Assembly: GCF_004369205.1 (NCBI RefSeq)
Contig: NZ_QFGA01000001.1
Location: 1,426,001 to 1,490,000 of the forward strand
Source of the DNA: Pelotomaculum schinkii
GTDB taxonomy: Bacteria > Bacillota > Desulfotomaculia > Desulfotomaculales > Pelotomaculaceae
Reading direction: 5' to 3'
DNA length: 64,000 nt
Positions 17,152 through 25,352 of the stretch are shown piece after piece; positions within the stretch are counted from its first letter, which is position 1, and each line of letters begins with the position of its first letter. The translations under genes were made by a program, and so were the position numbers. The notes under the pieces were generated by a model, which was given only the letters and a program-made list of their open reading frames with translations, searched no databases and was not told where the DNA came from.

Positions 17152-18053
17152 TTTTTCCACCCCTCGCTCAAAATAAGCGGTACGGACATATAAAAAAGAA
17201 CGGCAGCCAGGGTAATGATTGTTGGCATACCTTTAATCAAAACATCTGCCTCAGGATAAAAGGTGTATTGACCACACCCGTATTGCAAACCCCAGATGGC
17301 GGCAAACAAAGCCAGGAAGCTCCCCCCCGCGCAGAGGATATCTCTGGATCTCAGCATATAACGGCTGTAAACCGAACGCTTACCGCTTCCAAAAGCCCTG
17401 GCCTGCATGGATTCGGCAATCTCCATGGAATCTTCCATGGAGGATAAAAGCATAACATTATAAAGATAGGAGTATTTCTTTACTTTCTTCCACAGGCTTC
17501 CCTCATCGAAATCAACGCCGCGAAACTGCAGCACTTCTTTTATCCTTTTTAAGTCCCGCACCATGGTGGGAAACATTCTCGTGGCTAAAACGATCATCAG
17601 AACGGATTGGCCGGCCACTTTGGAAAAGAGATTCAGGATATTGTCCGGGTTGATCATCAGGTTATAAAGACAGAATATGCTCATGATTACCAGCAGCCTG
17701 ATCCCCGAAACAGCTCCATAATACAGGGCTTCCATTGATATATCGAGCTTGCCCAGATACGGCGCCTGCGGGCCGTGCCAGATGATCGTGGAGCCGGCCC
17801 TGATTACCAGGGGGTTGATAAGCATGATCATAAGCATCAAAAAGACGCCTGCTTTCAAAAACCCCTCCCAGGCCTCCATGCCGTCTACCTCTTTGATTAA
17901 AAGGGCAAGAAGAAAAAACAAGGCTAAAAGATAAAGGGGATTTGCATACAGCAGACTGAGCACAAGGAGCACCAAAAGGTATGCCAGGACTGCAGCAGGG
18001 TGAAAGCTCTGCAAGAAAAGGCCCTTTTCCTGATAGTAAAGCTTGTCGAACAA
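17124..18053 (-). CDS. ecfT: ECF transporter T component (EcfT/CbiQ-like)
   Basis: A 309-residue membrane protein with an N-terminal amphipathic start (FDKLYYQEKGLFLQSFHP), 5-6 helices and two coupling-helix blocks with the family Ala-Arg-Gly type signature: ATRMFPTMVRDLKRI and SMQARAFGSGKRS. Such subunits link the two ATPases to the S component. The start is taken as TTG at 18053, after AAAGGGGCGG; the open frame runs on upstream over the DUF4430 gene but without a suitable site. It ends inside the start of the fused ATPase gene. Confidence 0.88.
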   Translation of the reverse strand: MFDKLYYQEKGLFLQSFHPAAVLAYLLVLLVLSLLYANPLYLLALFFLLALLIKEVDGMEAWEGFLKAGVFLMLMIMLINPLVIRAGSTIIWHGPQAPYLGKLDISMEALYYGAVSGIRLLVIMSIFCLYNLMINPDNILNLFSKVAGQSVLMIVLATRMFPTMVRDLKRIKEVLQFRGVDFDEGSLWKKVKKYSYLYNVMLLSSMEDSMEIAESMQARAFGSGKRSVYSRYMLRSRDILCAGGSFLALFAAIWGLQYGCGQYTFYPEADVLIKGMPTIITLAAVLFYMSVPLILSEGWKNCRCLKSKI

Positions 18054-18118
18054 ATTTGCCGCCCCTTTACTTTTTATGTATATCTTCAATGAAACCGGTA
18101 TCAAGGCAGGGCGTTCTT

Positions 18119-18838
18119 TTACTGGGCCAGCTCTTCCCATTGGGGCTGGGGCTGATCCATGCTGTTGCTGTACCACCAGATCACTTTATCTCCTGCTTTT
18201 ACCGGGTGTTTATCAGCCATATGCATGGGAACATCACCGTTGACTGAATACATCCAGCCTGACACGCCACTGTTGGCCTGCCCGCTGATGGAATAAACAA
18301 AATCGGGCCAGGTCGGCGACGTGGTATAAGGGATGCCGGTGGCATCAAGGACGCCTAAGGCGGTAATGCCCCATTTATTGTCCTTTCCCACAACAACCTG
18401 TCCAGCCCTGTAAAGTAATTCGCTATTTTTCCCCACAATGGCAATCCACACCGCGCAGCCGTTATCAGGCGCCGCAGCCGCCACAGTATCACCCGCGGTC
18501 TGGACAGTTGCAGCGGCATCGTCCGAAGTCTGGGTAACCGCCGCTTTTGTCTGGGAATCGCTGGTCGACGCAGCCGCCTGCTGTTCCGGAGCCGGATCGC
18601 CTTGCCTTGTTTCATCAGCAGGCTGGACTTTACCCGGCTCAGGAGAAGCAAGGCCATCACCCGCGTCTGGCCTGTTCTGGTTTGCCGGACTGCCCTGTTC
18701 TTCAGCATTTATGCCGGTGCTTTCCGTCTGCCGGGACTGCTGGCCGGAACTAAACACTTTGTCCATGCAAAGGGCCGGCACGATTACCCCGGCCAGAATA
18801 ACCAGCAAAGCAATAAGATAAAAGGCCTTTCGCTTCAT
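18119..18838 (-). CDS. membrane-tethered DUF4430 (transcobalamin C-terminal-like) protein
   Basis: A 239-residue protein: N-terminal membrane helix or uncleaved signal (residues 6-24), a low-complexity Gln/Ala/Pro/Asp-rich linker (about 30-125), and one DUF4430 domain (about 128-239) with ELLYRAGQVVVG, NKWGITALGVLDATGIPY, ISGQANSGVSGWMYSVNG, AGDKVIWWYS. DUF4430 is the fold of the C-terminal beta-domain of animal intrinsic factor and transcobalamin. The domain closely resembles the one in the SLH protein encoded upstream. Placement just before ecfT suggests it passes corrinoid from the surface binder to the S component (inference). ATG follows GAGGTG. Confidence 0.85.
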   Translation of the reverse strand: MKRKAFYLIALLVILAGVIVPALCMDKVFSSGQQSRQTESTGINAEEQGSPANQNRPDAGDGLASPEPGKVQPADETRQGDPAPEQQAAASTSDSQTKAAVTQTSDDAAATVQTAGDTVAAAAPDNGCAVWIAIVGKNSELLYRAGQVVVGKDNKWGITALGVLDATGIPYTTSPTWPDFVYSISGQANSGVSGWMYSVNGDVPMHMADKHPVKAGDKVIWWYSNSMDQPQPQWEELAQ

Positions 18839-18976
18839 AAAATCACCTCATATTAAAAAAGCGACACATTTGCGCACCATTTTCGGGGTATCGCTTTATG
18901 TGCTGAGCAGTTGTTTTCAGAGCAGAGAGCGGAGTAAGACCCGCTCCCGCGCAAAAAACCAGTCAATTAGCTCAAA

Positions 18977-21742
18977 TCATAATGTTCCTGCCTGTTGGAG
19001 CTTTTGCAGCACACGGTAGAGCATAACCGTGGCTTCCGCCCTGGTAGCATTGCCAAGCGGCATGAACTGTCCGTTTTCCCGGCCGAGCATTAAACCATCC
19101 CTTACCACCAGGGCTACCGGCAAGCAGGCCCAGGGAGAAATATCTGCGGCATCGTTAAAACCTCCCAGCAATTCAGCTGCGTCTGCGTCGCTGAGGGTCA
19201 TGTCCAGGCCGTTTTTTGCCATCAGTCTTATGATCATGGCCGCCATTTGTTCACGGGTAACCGGCTCGTCCGGCGCAAAGCTGTTTTCGGACGTCCCGTT
19301 GATTAAACCGGCGTTAGTAGCTGCGCCTACCGTGCCCCTGTACCAGGCGCCGGCAGGTACATCGCTGAAGCGATCCGCTCCGCCGGGATCGGCCGTCAAT
19401 CCAGTCATACGGACCAGGATAGCAGCAAATTCGGCCCGTGTGACCGTGACCTCCGGCGCAAATTCATTGTCGCCTACACCGGCCACATACCCTTTTGCGG
19501 CCATGAATTCAATCTCCTTCTGCGCCCAATGTCCGGCTATATCTTTGAAGCTCTTCACCTCAAGTGGGGAAATTGATTCCATCAAGGCGTACTTGCTGAA
19601 GTGTTCGGTTTTAAAGGTGATGGTATTGCTGTCAGGATCGTATGTGCCGCCCACTTCTTCCCACATTTTGCTGTCTTCATTGTACCGGTAGGCCATTAAC
19701 TTGCCATCAGCCGCTGTCTCCCGTAAATCTTCTGGTACTGGCAGCAGCACCGTGCATCCAGGAAATTGTTCAATTTTTTGCTGCGTGCCGTCCTCATTAA
19801 CGGCCAGAACGTTTAGCTCATAAATATCGCCGGCCAGTCTAAATTTGACCCCAAAGGACTCCATTAGACTTTGCGCGTCCTTACTGCTTAATTTCTGCGC
19901 TGTCAGCTGCAGCTGTACTGTACTTGCAGACGTTAACTCAGGTACTTTGAGGCTGTCTGTGGATAAAACGAACTGCACTCCCTGGACGGTAACGGCCAGC
20001 GGTTTATCTGTGTTTATTATTTTGGTCAACTGGTCCTTTGACAGGGCCAGTGAAGTTTGAGTATCATCCGCCTGTAAGGCAACCAAGCCGGCAGCGTAGG
20101 CCTTTTGGATAGCGGTGTTTAAGACGGTATCGCTCACCGGGGCAGGCAGGTTGGTGGATTGGTCACCGGAACCCCCGGAAGAAGTCTGTTTTCCAAGCTC
20201 ATCCCATTTGGGAGGCTGCTGATTCATGCTTTTGCTGTAATAAAAGATGATCTTGTCATTATTCTTAATATTGTATTTATCAGCGCCGACACTTGGGCTT
20301 GAACCGTTAACGACATACATCCAGCCGGCCATACCGCTGTTTGCCTGTCCACCGATTGAATTTACCAGATAGCCGTAAGACCATGAAGAAGTCTGGTAGG
20401 AAATGCCGGAGGCGTCCAGAGCACCCAAGGCCGTGAGACCCCATTTATTTGTCTCAGCCACGGCGACATCAGAAGGGCCGTATAAAAGCTCACCATTTAC
20501 ACCCACAACGGCCAGGCCCACGGTCTTTTCTGTCCCACTATTCCCACCCGAAGAATTTACGGTCAAATCAGCTGAAGCCGTAAGTCCACCGTAAACAGCA
20601 TTCACTACGGTCTGCCCGGCTTTTAAAGCGGTGACCAGGCCGCTGCTGTCGACACCAGCAATGCTGCTGTCGGCGACAGACCACTGCGCGTACTGCGTTA
20701 CATCAGCTGTCCCGTAAGTATTCTGCCAGACCGCTTCCAACTGCTTTGTATCGCCTACCTTCAGGGTCGCGCTGGAAGGGTCAAGATAAAACTGGGTATC
20801 CAATAAGTTATAAGCGCTAAGGGCCCAGATGGCATCCATGCCGTTCTTTGACGTGCCAAAGCTCCCGTCATCGTTAAGGGCGTTATTCATCATATAGTCA
20901 ACGGGAGTTTTCCCCCCACTGCTTTCCCATGAGGCAGGATCCAGCCCCCTTACCTTTAAGGTCACAATCACTTCCGAGGTGTCTATAACCGGATCGTCCC
21001 AACCTCCAACATTGAAGCTTCCGTCAGCTTGTTGCTGATTCTTCATCCAGCTGCACCCGTCATTGATGGCGTTTTGTGTTTGACTGTCACTTTTGCCCGG
21101 GTCTAAATAATTCAGTGCACGCACTGCTTCAGCCGTGGTCATAAAGTCGGGATAAAAAATTCCGCCAAATGTACCGCCAAAACTTCCATAGTTCTGGTCA
21201 CCGGCTGTTGTATTCTGTGACCCTAAAATACAGTCCTTAGCGTAGTCTATATTTATTTCACCAACAGAATCCACCCTGCCTAAAAGATCATAGGCCGGGA
21301 TATCGCTGTACAGGTTGCTGTCAAAACCGGCGCTGCTCTGCCTGTTTTGCAAAATCTGCACTAATTGGTCAGCCAAATCATCTCGTCCCAACGCTTTTGC
21401 AGCCGCCAGATCCTGAGCCAGGAGCTTGGCGGAAGCTTTGGACGGGTCTGCGGCGTTTGTTATGTCCCCGGATATTGCGCTTATTACCGCATCTTTAAGA
21501 TTCTCACCATTATATTCCCAGGTACTGACATCAACATCTGCCTGGGTTAACACAAAAAGGGCATAAGAACCCACTCCGGCGTCGGAGTTGTTTATCCCGT
21601 TTGTCGTGTAGTCGTTGTAGAGAAACTGCACGGCGCAATTTGCCGGCGAACCCGCCCCCCCTGCCGCATTAGCGCTGACCACGGGTATTAACAGCATTAT
21701 GGTCATCAACACAGTAAGCCACAAGCTTGGCTTTTTAAACAT
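18977..21742 (-). CDS. S-layer-anchored intrinsic-factor-like protein: alpha/alpha barrel + Big_2 + DUF4430 + 3 SLH
   Basis: A 921-residue exported protein. After a signal peptide (to about residue 27, ending SANAAG) comes an alpha/alpha repeat region (about 30-330) of the prenyltransferase/terpene-cyclase-like type that also forms the cobalamin-binding barrel of intrinsic factor: GSFGGTFGGIFYPDFMTTAE, QQADGSFNVGGW, NDDGSFGTSKNGMDAIWALS. Then a Big_2 Ig-like domain (LKVGDTKQLEAVW, GLVTALKAGQTVV), a DUF4430 domain (ELLYGPSDVAVAE, NKWGLTALGALDASGISY, SGMAGWMYVVNG), a linker domain, and three SLH repeats near the C-terminus (FKDIAGHWAQKEIEFMA, FSDVPAGAWYRGTVGAA, FNDAADISPWACLPVA). Domain order matches intrinsic factor plus a wall anchor. 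ATG at 21742 follows AAGGGG. It is the first gene after a cobalamin riboswitch. Confidence 0.88.
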   Translation of the reverse strand: MFKKPSLWLTVLMTIMLLIPVVSANAAGGAGSPANCAVQFLYNDYTTNGINNSDAGVGSYALFVLTQADVDVSTWEYNGENLKDAVISAISGDITNAADPSKASAKLLAQDLAAAKALGRDDLADQLVQILQNRQSSAGFDSNLYSDIPAYDLLGRVDSVGEINIDYAKDCILGSQNTTAGDQNYGSFGGTFGGIFYPDFMTTAEAVRALNYLDPGKSDSQTQNAINDGCSWMKNQQQADGSFNVGGWDDPVIDTSEVIVTLKVRGLDPASWESSGGKTPVDYMMNNALNDDGSFGTSKNGMDAIWALSAYNLLDTQFYLDPSSATLKVGDTKQLEAVWQNTYGTADVTQYAQWSVADSSIAGVDSSGLVTALKAGQTVVNAVYGGLTASADLTVNSSGGNSGTEKTVGLAVVGVNGELLYGPSDVAVAETNKWGLTALGALDASGISYQTSSWSYGYLVNSIGGQANSGMAGWMYVVNGSSPSVGADKYNIKNNDKIIFYYSKSMNQQPPKWDELGKQTSSGGSGDQSTNLPAPVSDTVLNTAIQKAYAAGLVALQADDTQTSLALSKDQLTKIINTDKPLAVTVQGVQFVLSTDSLKVPELTSASTVQLQLTAQKLSSKDAQSLMESFGVKFRLAGDIYELNVLAVNEDGTQQKIEQFPGCTVLLPVPEDLRETAADGKLMAYRYNEDSKMWEEVGGTYDPDSNTITFKTEHFSKYALMESISPLEVKSFKDIAGHWAQKEIEFMAAKGYVAGVGDNEFAPEVTVTRAEFAAILVRMTGLTADPGGADRFSDVPAGAWYRGTVGAATNAGLINGTSENSFAPDEPVTREQMAAMIIRLMAKNGLDMTLSDADAAELLGGFNDAADISPWACLPVALVVRDGLMLGRENGQFMPLGNATRAEATVMLYRVLQKLQQAGTL

Positions 21743-22028
21743 TTTGTTACCCCTTGTATACAAATCTTCCAACCTCCCTTAAGTTTATTTTGTATCAAGC
21801 TGATCTGCCATGTGCCAGGGTCCATTCCAGTGTTTTCTTGGGTTCGATTTCGTCACCTATTAGTTTCACCTCCTAAACTTCCTGAATAATGTCAATATCC
21901 ATGATAATGCTGCATCAAGGTGTGTAAAAGTATGGGTTTGAAGGCTCTATATGTAGTTGCTAATTATTTTAAAAAGGATACCTATTCATCACTGAACAGG
22001 TAAAACGAAAGAAGGAGATATCAACATG

Positions 22029-22063
22029 AAAAACCCGGCCTCATCCGTTAAGAGGCCGGGTTT
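22029..22063 (-). terminator. expression-platform terminator of riboswitch 1
   Basis: A perfect 12-bp stem (22031-22042 with 22052-22063) followed on the minus strand by T5. It lies between the riboswitch aptamer and the SLH gene, so B12 binding would be read out by premature termination. Confidence 0.85.
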
Positions 22064-22129
22064 TTCAAGGTACATACCTTAATAAACACAGCTAAAGCCC
22101 TGTCCTTTCCACGGAAGGCGGCGCTATTG

Positions 22130-22289
22130 ACCAGGCAGGTCTCCTGACTTGTGGATCACAGCATGCCTCCCGCCTTCCCGGATTATAAATCCAGTGGCAT
22201 TTTGGGAGTCGCTCCCCACTTACAGTGGCCAGACCGTCCGGGATTTTCACCCGGTTCCCTTTTCACCCCCGCTATGCGGAGGAACCTGG
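22130..22289 (-). promoter_or_regulatory. cobalamin riboswitch 1 (controls surface binder/ECF operon)
   Basis: Minus strand carries GGAACCGGGTG, AATCCCGGACGG, the B12-box region TGGCCACTGTAAGTGGGGAGC, ATGCCACTGG, GGGAAGGCGGG and AAGTCAGGAGACCTGCCT, in the order and spacing of Rfam cobalamin (AdoCbl) aptamers. It is followed by an intrinsic terminator and then the SLH protein gene. Confidence 0.95.
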
Positions 22290-22311
22290 ACAAATTTCTT
22301 AAATTATCCAC

Positions 22312-22340
22312 ATTTAAACACTAATCAATTATTATGTCAA
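22312..22340 (-). promoter_or_regulatory. promoter of riboswitch 1 transcript
   Basis: TTGACA (22335-22340) and TTAAAT (22312-22317) on the minus strand, 17 bases apart, about 20 bases before the aptamer. Confidence 0.7.
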
Positions 22341-22442
22341 TACCAATTATTATCTGTCTTATTTGTTATTGTGCTTTTTCATATGCCTTTGAATTTATAA
22401 ACCTGTTTCAAGAGCACTCTAAAGATTTATCGCCAAAGCGTG

Positions 22443-22982
22443 TTACCGTTCAATACCATCACGGGCAGGGACATCCTTGGTGTAATAATGCTTTATTTCC
22501 AGCATTTCCGTTACCAGGTCCGCAGCTTCAATAATTTCCTGCGGAGCATACCTGCCGGTAAATATTACTTCAACCTGATCAGGTTTGGAGTTGATAATTT
22601 CGAGCATTTCTTCAATTGTAATGAGGTTAAAGAAATGAGCGGTATTTATTTCATCGAATACGATTATATCGTATGCACCTGAATTCATTGCTTTTTTCGC
22701 TTTTTCAAGCCCTTCCCGGGCCATTTTAACGTCCTCTTCCAGAGGTGGATTTTGCACGTGAATAAATGTGTCCTTGCCGTATTGCTCAATAGTTATATAA
22801 GGCTTGCACATCTCCGCCGATTTTAACTCGGAGTACTTTTGACCTTTCATAAACTGGCCAATATACGTTTTTAACCCGCGGCCCATGGCACGGAAAGCCA
22901 GACCCAGGGCAGCCGTCGTTTTACCCTTGCTGTTGCCGGTATAAACCTGCACATATCCTTTTTCCAAACCAGTTAAAACCAT
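22443..22982 (-). CDS. cobO: cob(I)alamin adenosyltransferase, CobA/CobO/BtuR type
   Basis: A 179-residue P-loop corrinoid adenosyltransferase. The N-terminal YTGNSKGKTTAALGLAFRA is the ATP-binding P-loop of the CobA family (GNGKGKTT type); later blocks FMKGQKYSELK, IIVFDEINTAHFFNLI and VIFTGRYAPQEIIEAADLVTEM are family-typical. It transfers adenosine from ATP to reduced corrinoid, making adenosylcobalamin or its precursors. ATG at 22982 follows AAAGGGGG. It stands alone behind its own cobalamin riboswitch and terminator (23013-23255). Confidence 0.95.
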   Translation of the reverse strand: MVLTGLEKGYVQVYTGNSKGKTTAALGLAFRAMGRGLKTYIGQFMKGQKYSELKSAEMCKPYITIEQYGKDTFIHVQNPPLEEDVKMAREGLEKAKKAMNSGAYDIIVFDEINTAHFFNLITIEEMLEIINSKPDQVEVIFTGRYAPQEIIEAADLVTEMLEIKHYYTKDVPARDGIER

Positions 22983-23012
22983 ATAAATACCCCCTTTAAA
23001 TCAATTTGGAGC

Positions 23013-23051
23013 AAAATAAAAATCCCGGCTTTTCCAATAGAAAAACCGGGA
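23013..23051 (-). terminator. expression-platform terminator of riboswitch 2
   Basis: AGTCCCGGTTTTTC and GAAAAGCCGGGA on the minus strand pair (TCCCGG/CCGGGA plus a T/A extension), followed by a T-rich tract at 23013-23022, just ahead of the adenosyltransferase gene. Confidence 0.8.
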
Positions 23052-23109
23052 CTTTGATGTCAAAATTATGACAATCAAATCACGCGCCTTTCCCTGGAAA
23101 GCGCTTAAT

Positions 23110-23255
23110 TTAAAAGACAGGTTTCCTGACTCATGGGTCATCGACGCTTCCGCCTTCCCGGACGACAAATATCCAGTGGCTAGTGGAAGTTACTACCCGA
23201 CATACAGTGGCCGGACCGTCCAGGATTCTCACCTGGTTCCCCGTTCATATTTTGT
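23110..23255 (-). promoter_or_regulatory. cobalamin riboswitch 2 (controls cobO)
   Basis: Minus strand: GGGGAACCAGGTG, GAATCCTGGACGG, CGGCCACTGTATGTCGGG, TAGCCACTGG, CCGGGAAGGCGGAAG, GAGTCAGGAAACCTGTC. All conserved cobalamin-aptamer blocks are present, with a weaker peripheral helix than the other two copies. Confidence 0.93.
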
Positions 23256-23286
23256 TTAGCAATCAGTTGGTTTCATTAATATTTGC

Positions 23287-23315
23287 ATTATACTTTATTT
23301 TCATTATTCTGTCTA
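23287..23315 (-). promoter_or_regulatory. promoter of riboswitch 2 transcript
   Basis: TAGACA (23310-23315), 17-base spacer, TATAAT (23287-23292) on the minus strand. The promoter of riboswitch 3 has the same TAGACA box and spacing. Confidence 0.75.
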
Positions 23316-23320
23316 TAGTT

Positions 23321-24103
23321 TCAATTATAGGAATGCGGTATCAAGCTTTCTGATTCCGCGCAACCTTCGTTGCCGCTACAATATTCCCAATTCTTAGCAT
23401 TCCCCACGACAGCCCTGGCAACACTGCTCCTTGCCGCGTCATAAACTCTGAAAAGAATCTCGGCGCGCCTGGGATTCTTATACACCTTCCAATCCCTGCT
23501 GGTGAGGCACTCTTTACCGTTATGCTTGATAAATCCTTCGACATCCTCCACGGGAATGCCCAGAAATATGCCTACCTCATGAGGGCATATCTCCTTAAAC
23601 CTTTTCTTTAACATATGGAGCTTCTGCTCCAGGGTCACTGCTTCCCCATAACCCATTCTTCTTAAGAATTGCAGACTACGCTCGTTATTAACAAACAACT
23701 CTAGCATTGCGCTCTTGTAAAAGAGCACCAGCACATTCCCGTCCCCTTCTTTAAGCACGAGGTATTGCAGTTTGAGTTCTTCACATACCTCCCTGCCATA
23801 CCGCTGCCATAAAAACATATGACCTTTAACTTTACTATTAAAGGCGATAAGAGAAGAAGGTTTTTTGCCCATTACCGTTGGGGCAGCTCCAAAGGCAATG
23901 AAAGCAGCTATATACTCTTTTCCTTCCATCCTGTTTAAGGCTTCTATAAACTGCAGCTTAAGCTCTTTGTCCAATAAAGACATCCCCCGTTGCAGCCTTT
24001 TTTCATCAAGAAGCCCTTTCCCGGCGGCGGTCATTCCTAGCTCACCAGGAGTTTCTTGCAAGGTTAATCCTGCAGCAACACGCTTGACACCTGTTTTCTT
24101 CAT
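23321..24103 (-). CDS. DUF3793 family protein
   Basis: A 260-residue protein of the DUF3793 family. The diagnostic part is KLHMLKKRFKEICPHEVGIF, LGIPVEDVEGFIKHNG and DWKVYKNPRRAEILFRVYDAA; the first half includes a conserved FGAAPTVMGKKPSSLI block. The family is common in anaerobic Firmicutes, often next to ferrous-iron genes, and its function is unknown. The ATG at 24103 follows GGGAGGGA; the frame extends further upstream without such a site. It is divergent from the DtxR-feo operon, and the Fur box at 24249 lies between the two, so it is probably iron-regulated. Confidence 0.82.
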   Translation of the reverse strand: MKKTGVKRVAAGLTLQETPGELGMTAAGKGLLDEKRLQRGMSLLDKELKLQFIEALNRMEGKEYIAAFIAFGAAPTVMGKKPSSLIAFNSKVKGHMFLWQRYGREVCEELKLQYLVLKEGDGNVLVLFYKSAMLELFVNNERSLQFLRRMGYGEAVTLEQKLHMLKKRFKEICPHEVGIFLGIPVEDVEGFIKHNGKECLTSRDWKVYKNPRRAEILFRVYDAARSSVARAVVGNAKNWEYCSGNEGCAESESLIPHSYN

Positions 24104-24248
24104 TCTTCCCTCCCGCTTCCTTATCCATTCGCCGTCGCCCCAACTTCCTTTTGTAGCAAGATCCACTTCCGCGTGTCCGACGCCGGCATTCTCAAAAATT
24201 ATTCTTGACAAAGAGGCAAATAAAAGTTTATCTTTAGAATAGGATATT

Positions 24249-24267
24249 GATAATGATTATCATTATC
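24249..24267. promoter_or_regulatory. Fur box
   Basis: GATAATGATTATCATTATC is a 19-base palindrome matching the classical Fur consensus at all positions except the central base, which cannot pair in an odd palindrome. It lies between the divergent DUF3793 gene and the DtxR-feoAB operon. Confidence 0.9.
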
Positions 24268-24335
24268 CTTTATTTTTAATCTGAGAGTTAGGCTTGCTTA
24301 ACCTTTCTCTGCCATTTATTCAAGGAGGTGTCGTC

Positions 24336-25052
24336 ATGACCGGGACCTTTGCCATATCTTCGTCTATGCAGGACTACCTGGAAGCAATACTGAACCTGTC
24401 CGAAAAAGACGACGGTTTGGCCAGGATTACTGATATAGCCAACATGTTGAGCATCGCCAAAGCAAGTGTATCCCAGACTATCAGCAGCCTGAAAGACCTG
24501 GGGCTGGTAGCTCAGGAAAGATACGGACCGGTTGAATTAACCTGCGCAGGAAGAGAGTTGGCGATTAAAGTACGCCACCGGCACCGAACATTGAGAAGAT
24601 TTCTCGTTGAAGTGCTGGGTGTCGATCCTAACATTGCCGAAAAGGACGCCTGCCTGATGGAACATGTGGTCAGCCAGCAAACCCTGGAAAAGTTTATGGA
24701 ATTTCTGGAGACAACCGGTAAACCGGAAGGAGCCGCTGGCGCTGGCATCTCCTCCGGGGCGGGCGCCATGAAAAACCCGATAGGGGATGAAGGAAGGGAG
24801 GCAAAAATATTGAGATCGGTTAATACCAGGGCTCTCAGCGAGCTGCAAACCGGAGAAAAGGGTAAAGTGCTGCGCACTACGGCGAAAGGGCCTGTTCACC
24901 GCCGGATCCTGGAAATGGGTGTTACACCGGGGGCAGAAATCTTCGTGAAGGGCGTGGCCCCTCTAGGAGATCCTATTGAGGTATTGGTGAGAGGCTATCA
25001 TCTGAGCCTCAGAAAAGAAGAAGCCGCTACTATCTTTGTGGAGGTGGTGTAG
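24336..25052 (+). CDS. DtxR/MntR family metal-dependent regulator with FeoA domain
   Basis: A 238-residue regulator. N-terminal winged helix-turn-helix (YLEAILNLSEKDDGLARITDIA, SIAKASVSQTISSLKDLGLV), dimerisation/metal part with RHRHRTLRRFLVEVLGV, DACLMEHVVS and a Gly/Ala-rich linker, then a FeoA/SH3-like domain (LQTGEKGKVLRTTAKG, ILEMGVTPGAEIFVKG, VLVRGYHLSLRKEEA). ATG at 24336 follows AAGGAGGTG at ideal spacing. Its position first in the feo operon suggests it senses Fe(II) or Mn(II) and controls iron uptake. Its stop and the feoA start are 2 bases apart. Confidence 0.92.
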   Translation: MTGTFAISSSMQDYLEAILNLSEKDDGLARITDIANMLSIAKASVSQTISSLKDLGLVAQERYGPVELTCAGRELAIKVRHRHRTLRRFLVEVLGVDPNIAEKDACLMEHVVSQQTLEKFMEFLETTGKPEGAAGAGISSGAGAMKNPIGDEGREAKILRSVNTRALSELQTGEKGKVLRTTAKGPVHRRILEMGVTPGAEIFVKGVAPLGDPIEVLVRGYHLSLRKEEAATIFVEVV

Positions 25053-25054
25053 CC

Positions 25055-25300
25055 ATGGGTGGCAGCGTTTTACCCCTTGGATTTCTCCAGGTAGGCAGGG
25101 ACGCCGTCGTCAGGGAACTCGGCAGCGGCAGGAATTTAGCCCAGCGATTGTCGGAAATGGGTATTGTCCGCGGGACCAGGTTAAGCATTATCAAAAACGA
25201 TATGGGCGGCCCGCTGATTATTTCTGTCGGGGATGGGCGCCTGGCTATCGGCCGGGGTATGGCTTTGAAGATTTTCGTAGAAGAAGCCAGTAAAGCATAA
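25055..25300 (+). CDS. feoA: ferrous iron transport protein A
   Basis: An 81-residue SH3-like FeoA protein: GRDAVVRELGSGRNLAQRLS, EMGIVRGTRLSIIKND, ISVGDGRLAIGRGMALKIFV. FeoA is a small cytoplasmic partner of the FeoB iron transporter. Its ribosome binding site GGAGGTGGTG is inside the end of the regulator gene. Confidence 0.93.
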   Translation: MGGSVLPLGFLQVGRDAVVRELGSGRNLAQRLSEMGIVRGTRLSIIKNDMGGPLIISVGDGRLAIGRGMALKIFVEEASKA

Positions 25301-25352
25301 TTTTTTTCAAAAAAGTGTTAGTCTCGACTAACTATCAGGAGGTGGTTTCCAT

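Noticed and set aside
22026-22082. 18-codon leader ORF on the plus strand with a perfect AAGGAGATAT ribosome site
   Set aside because: It is antisense to the riboswitch-1 terminator and its codons are just the hairpin arms; no downstream plus-strand gene.
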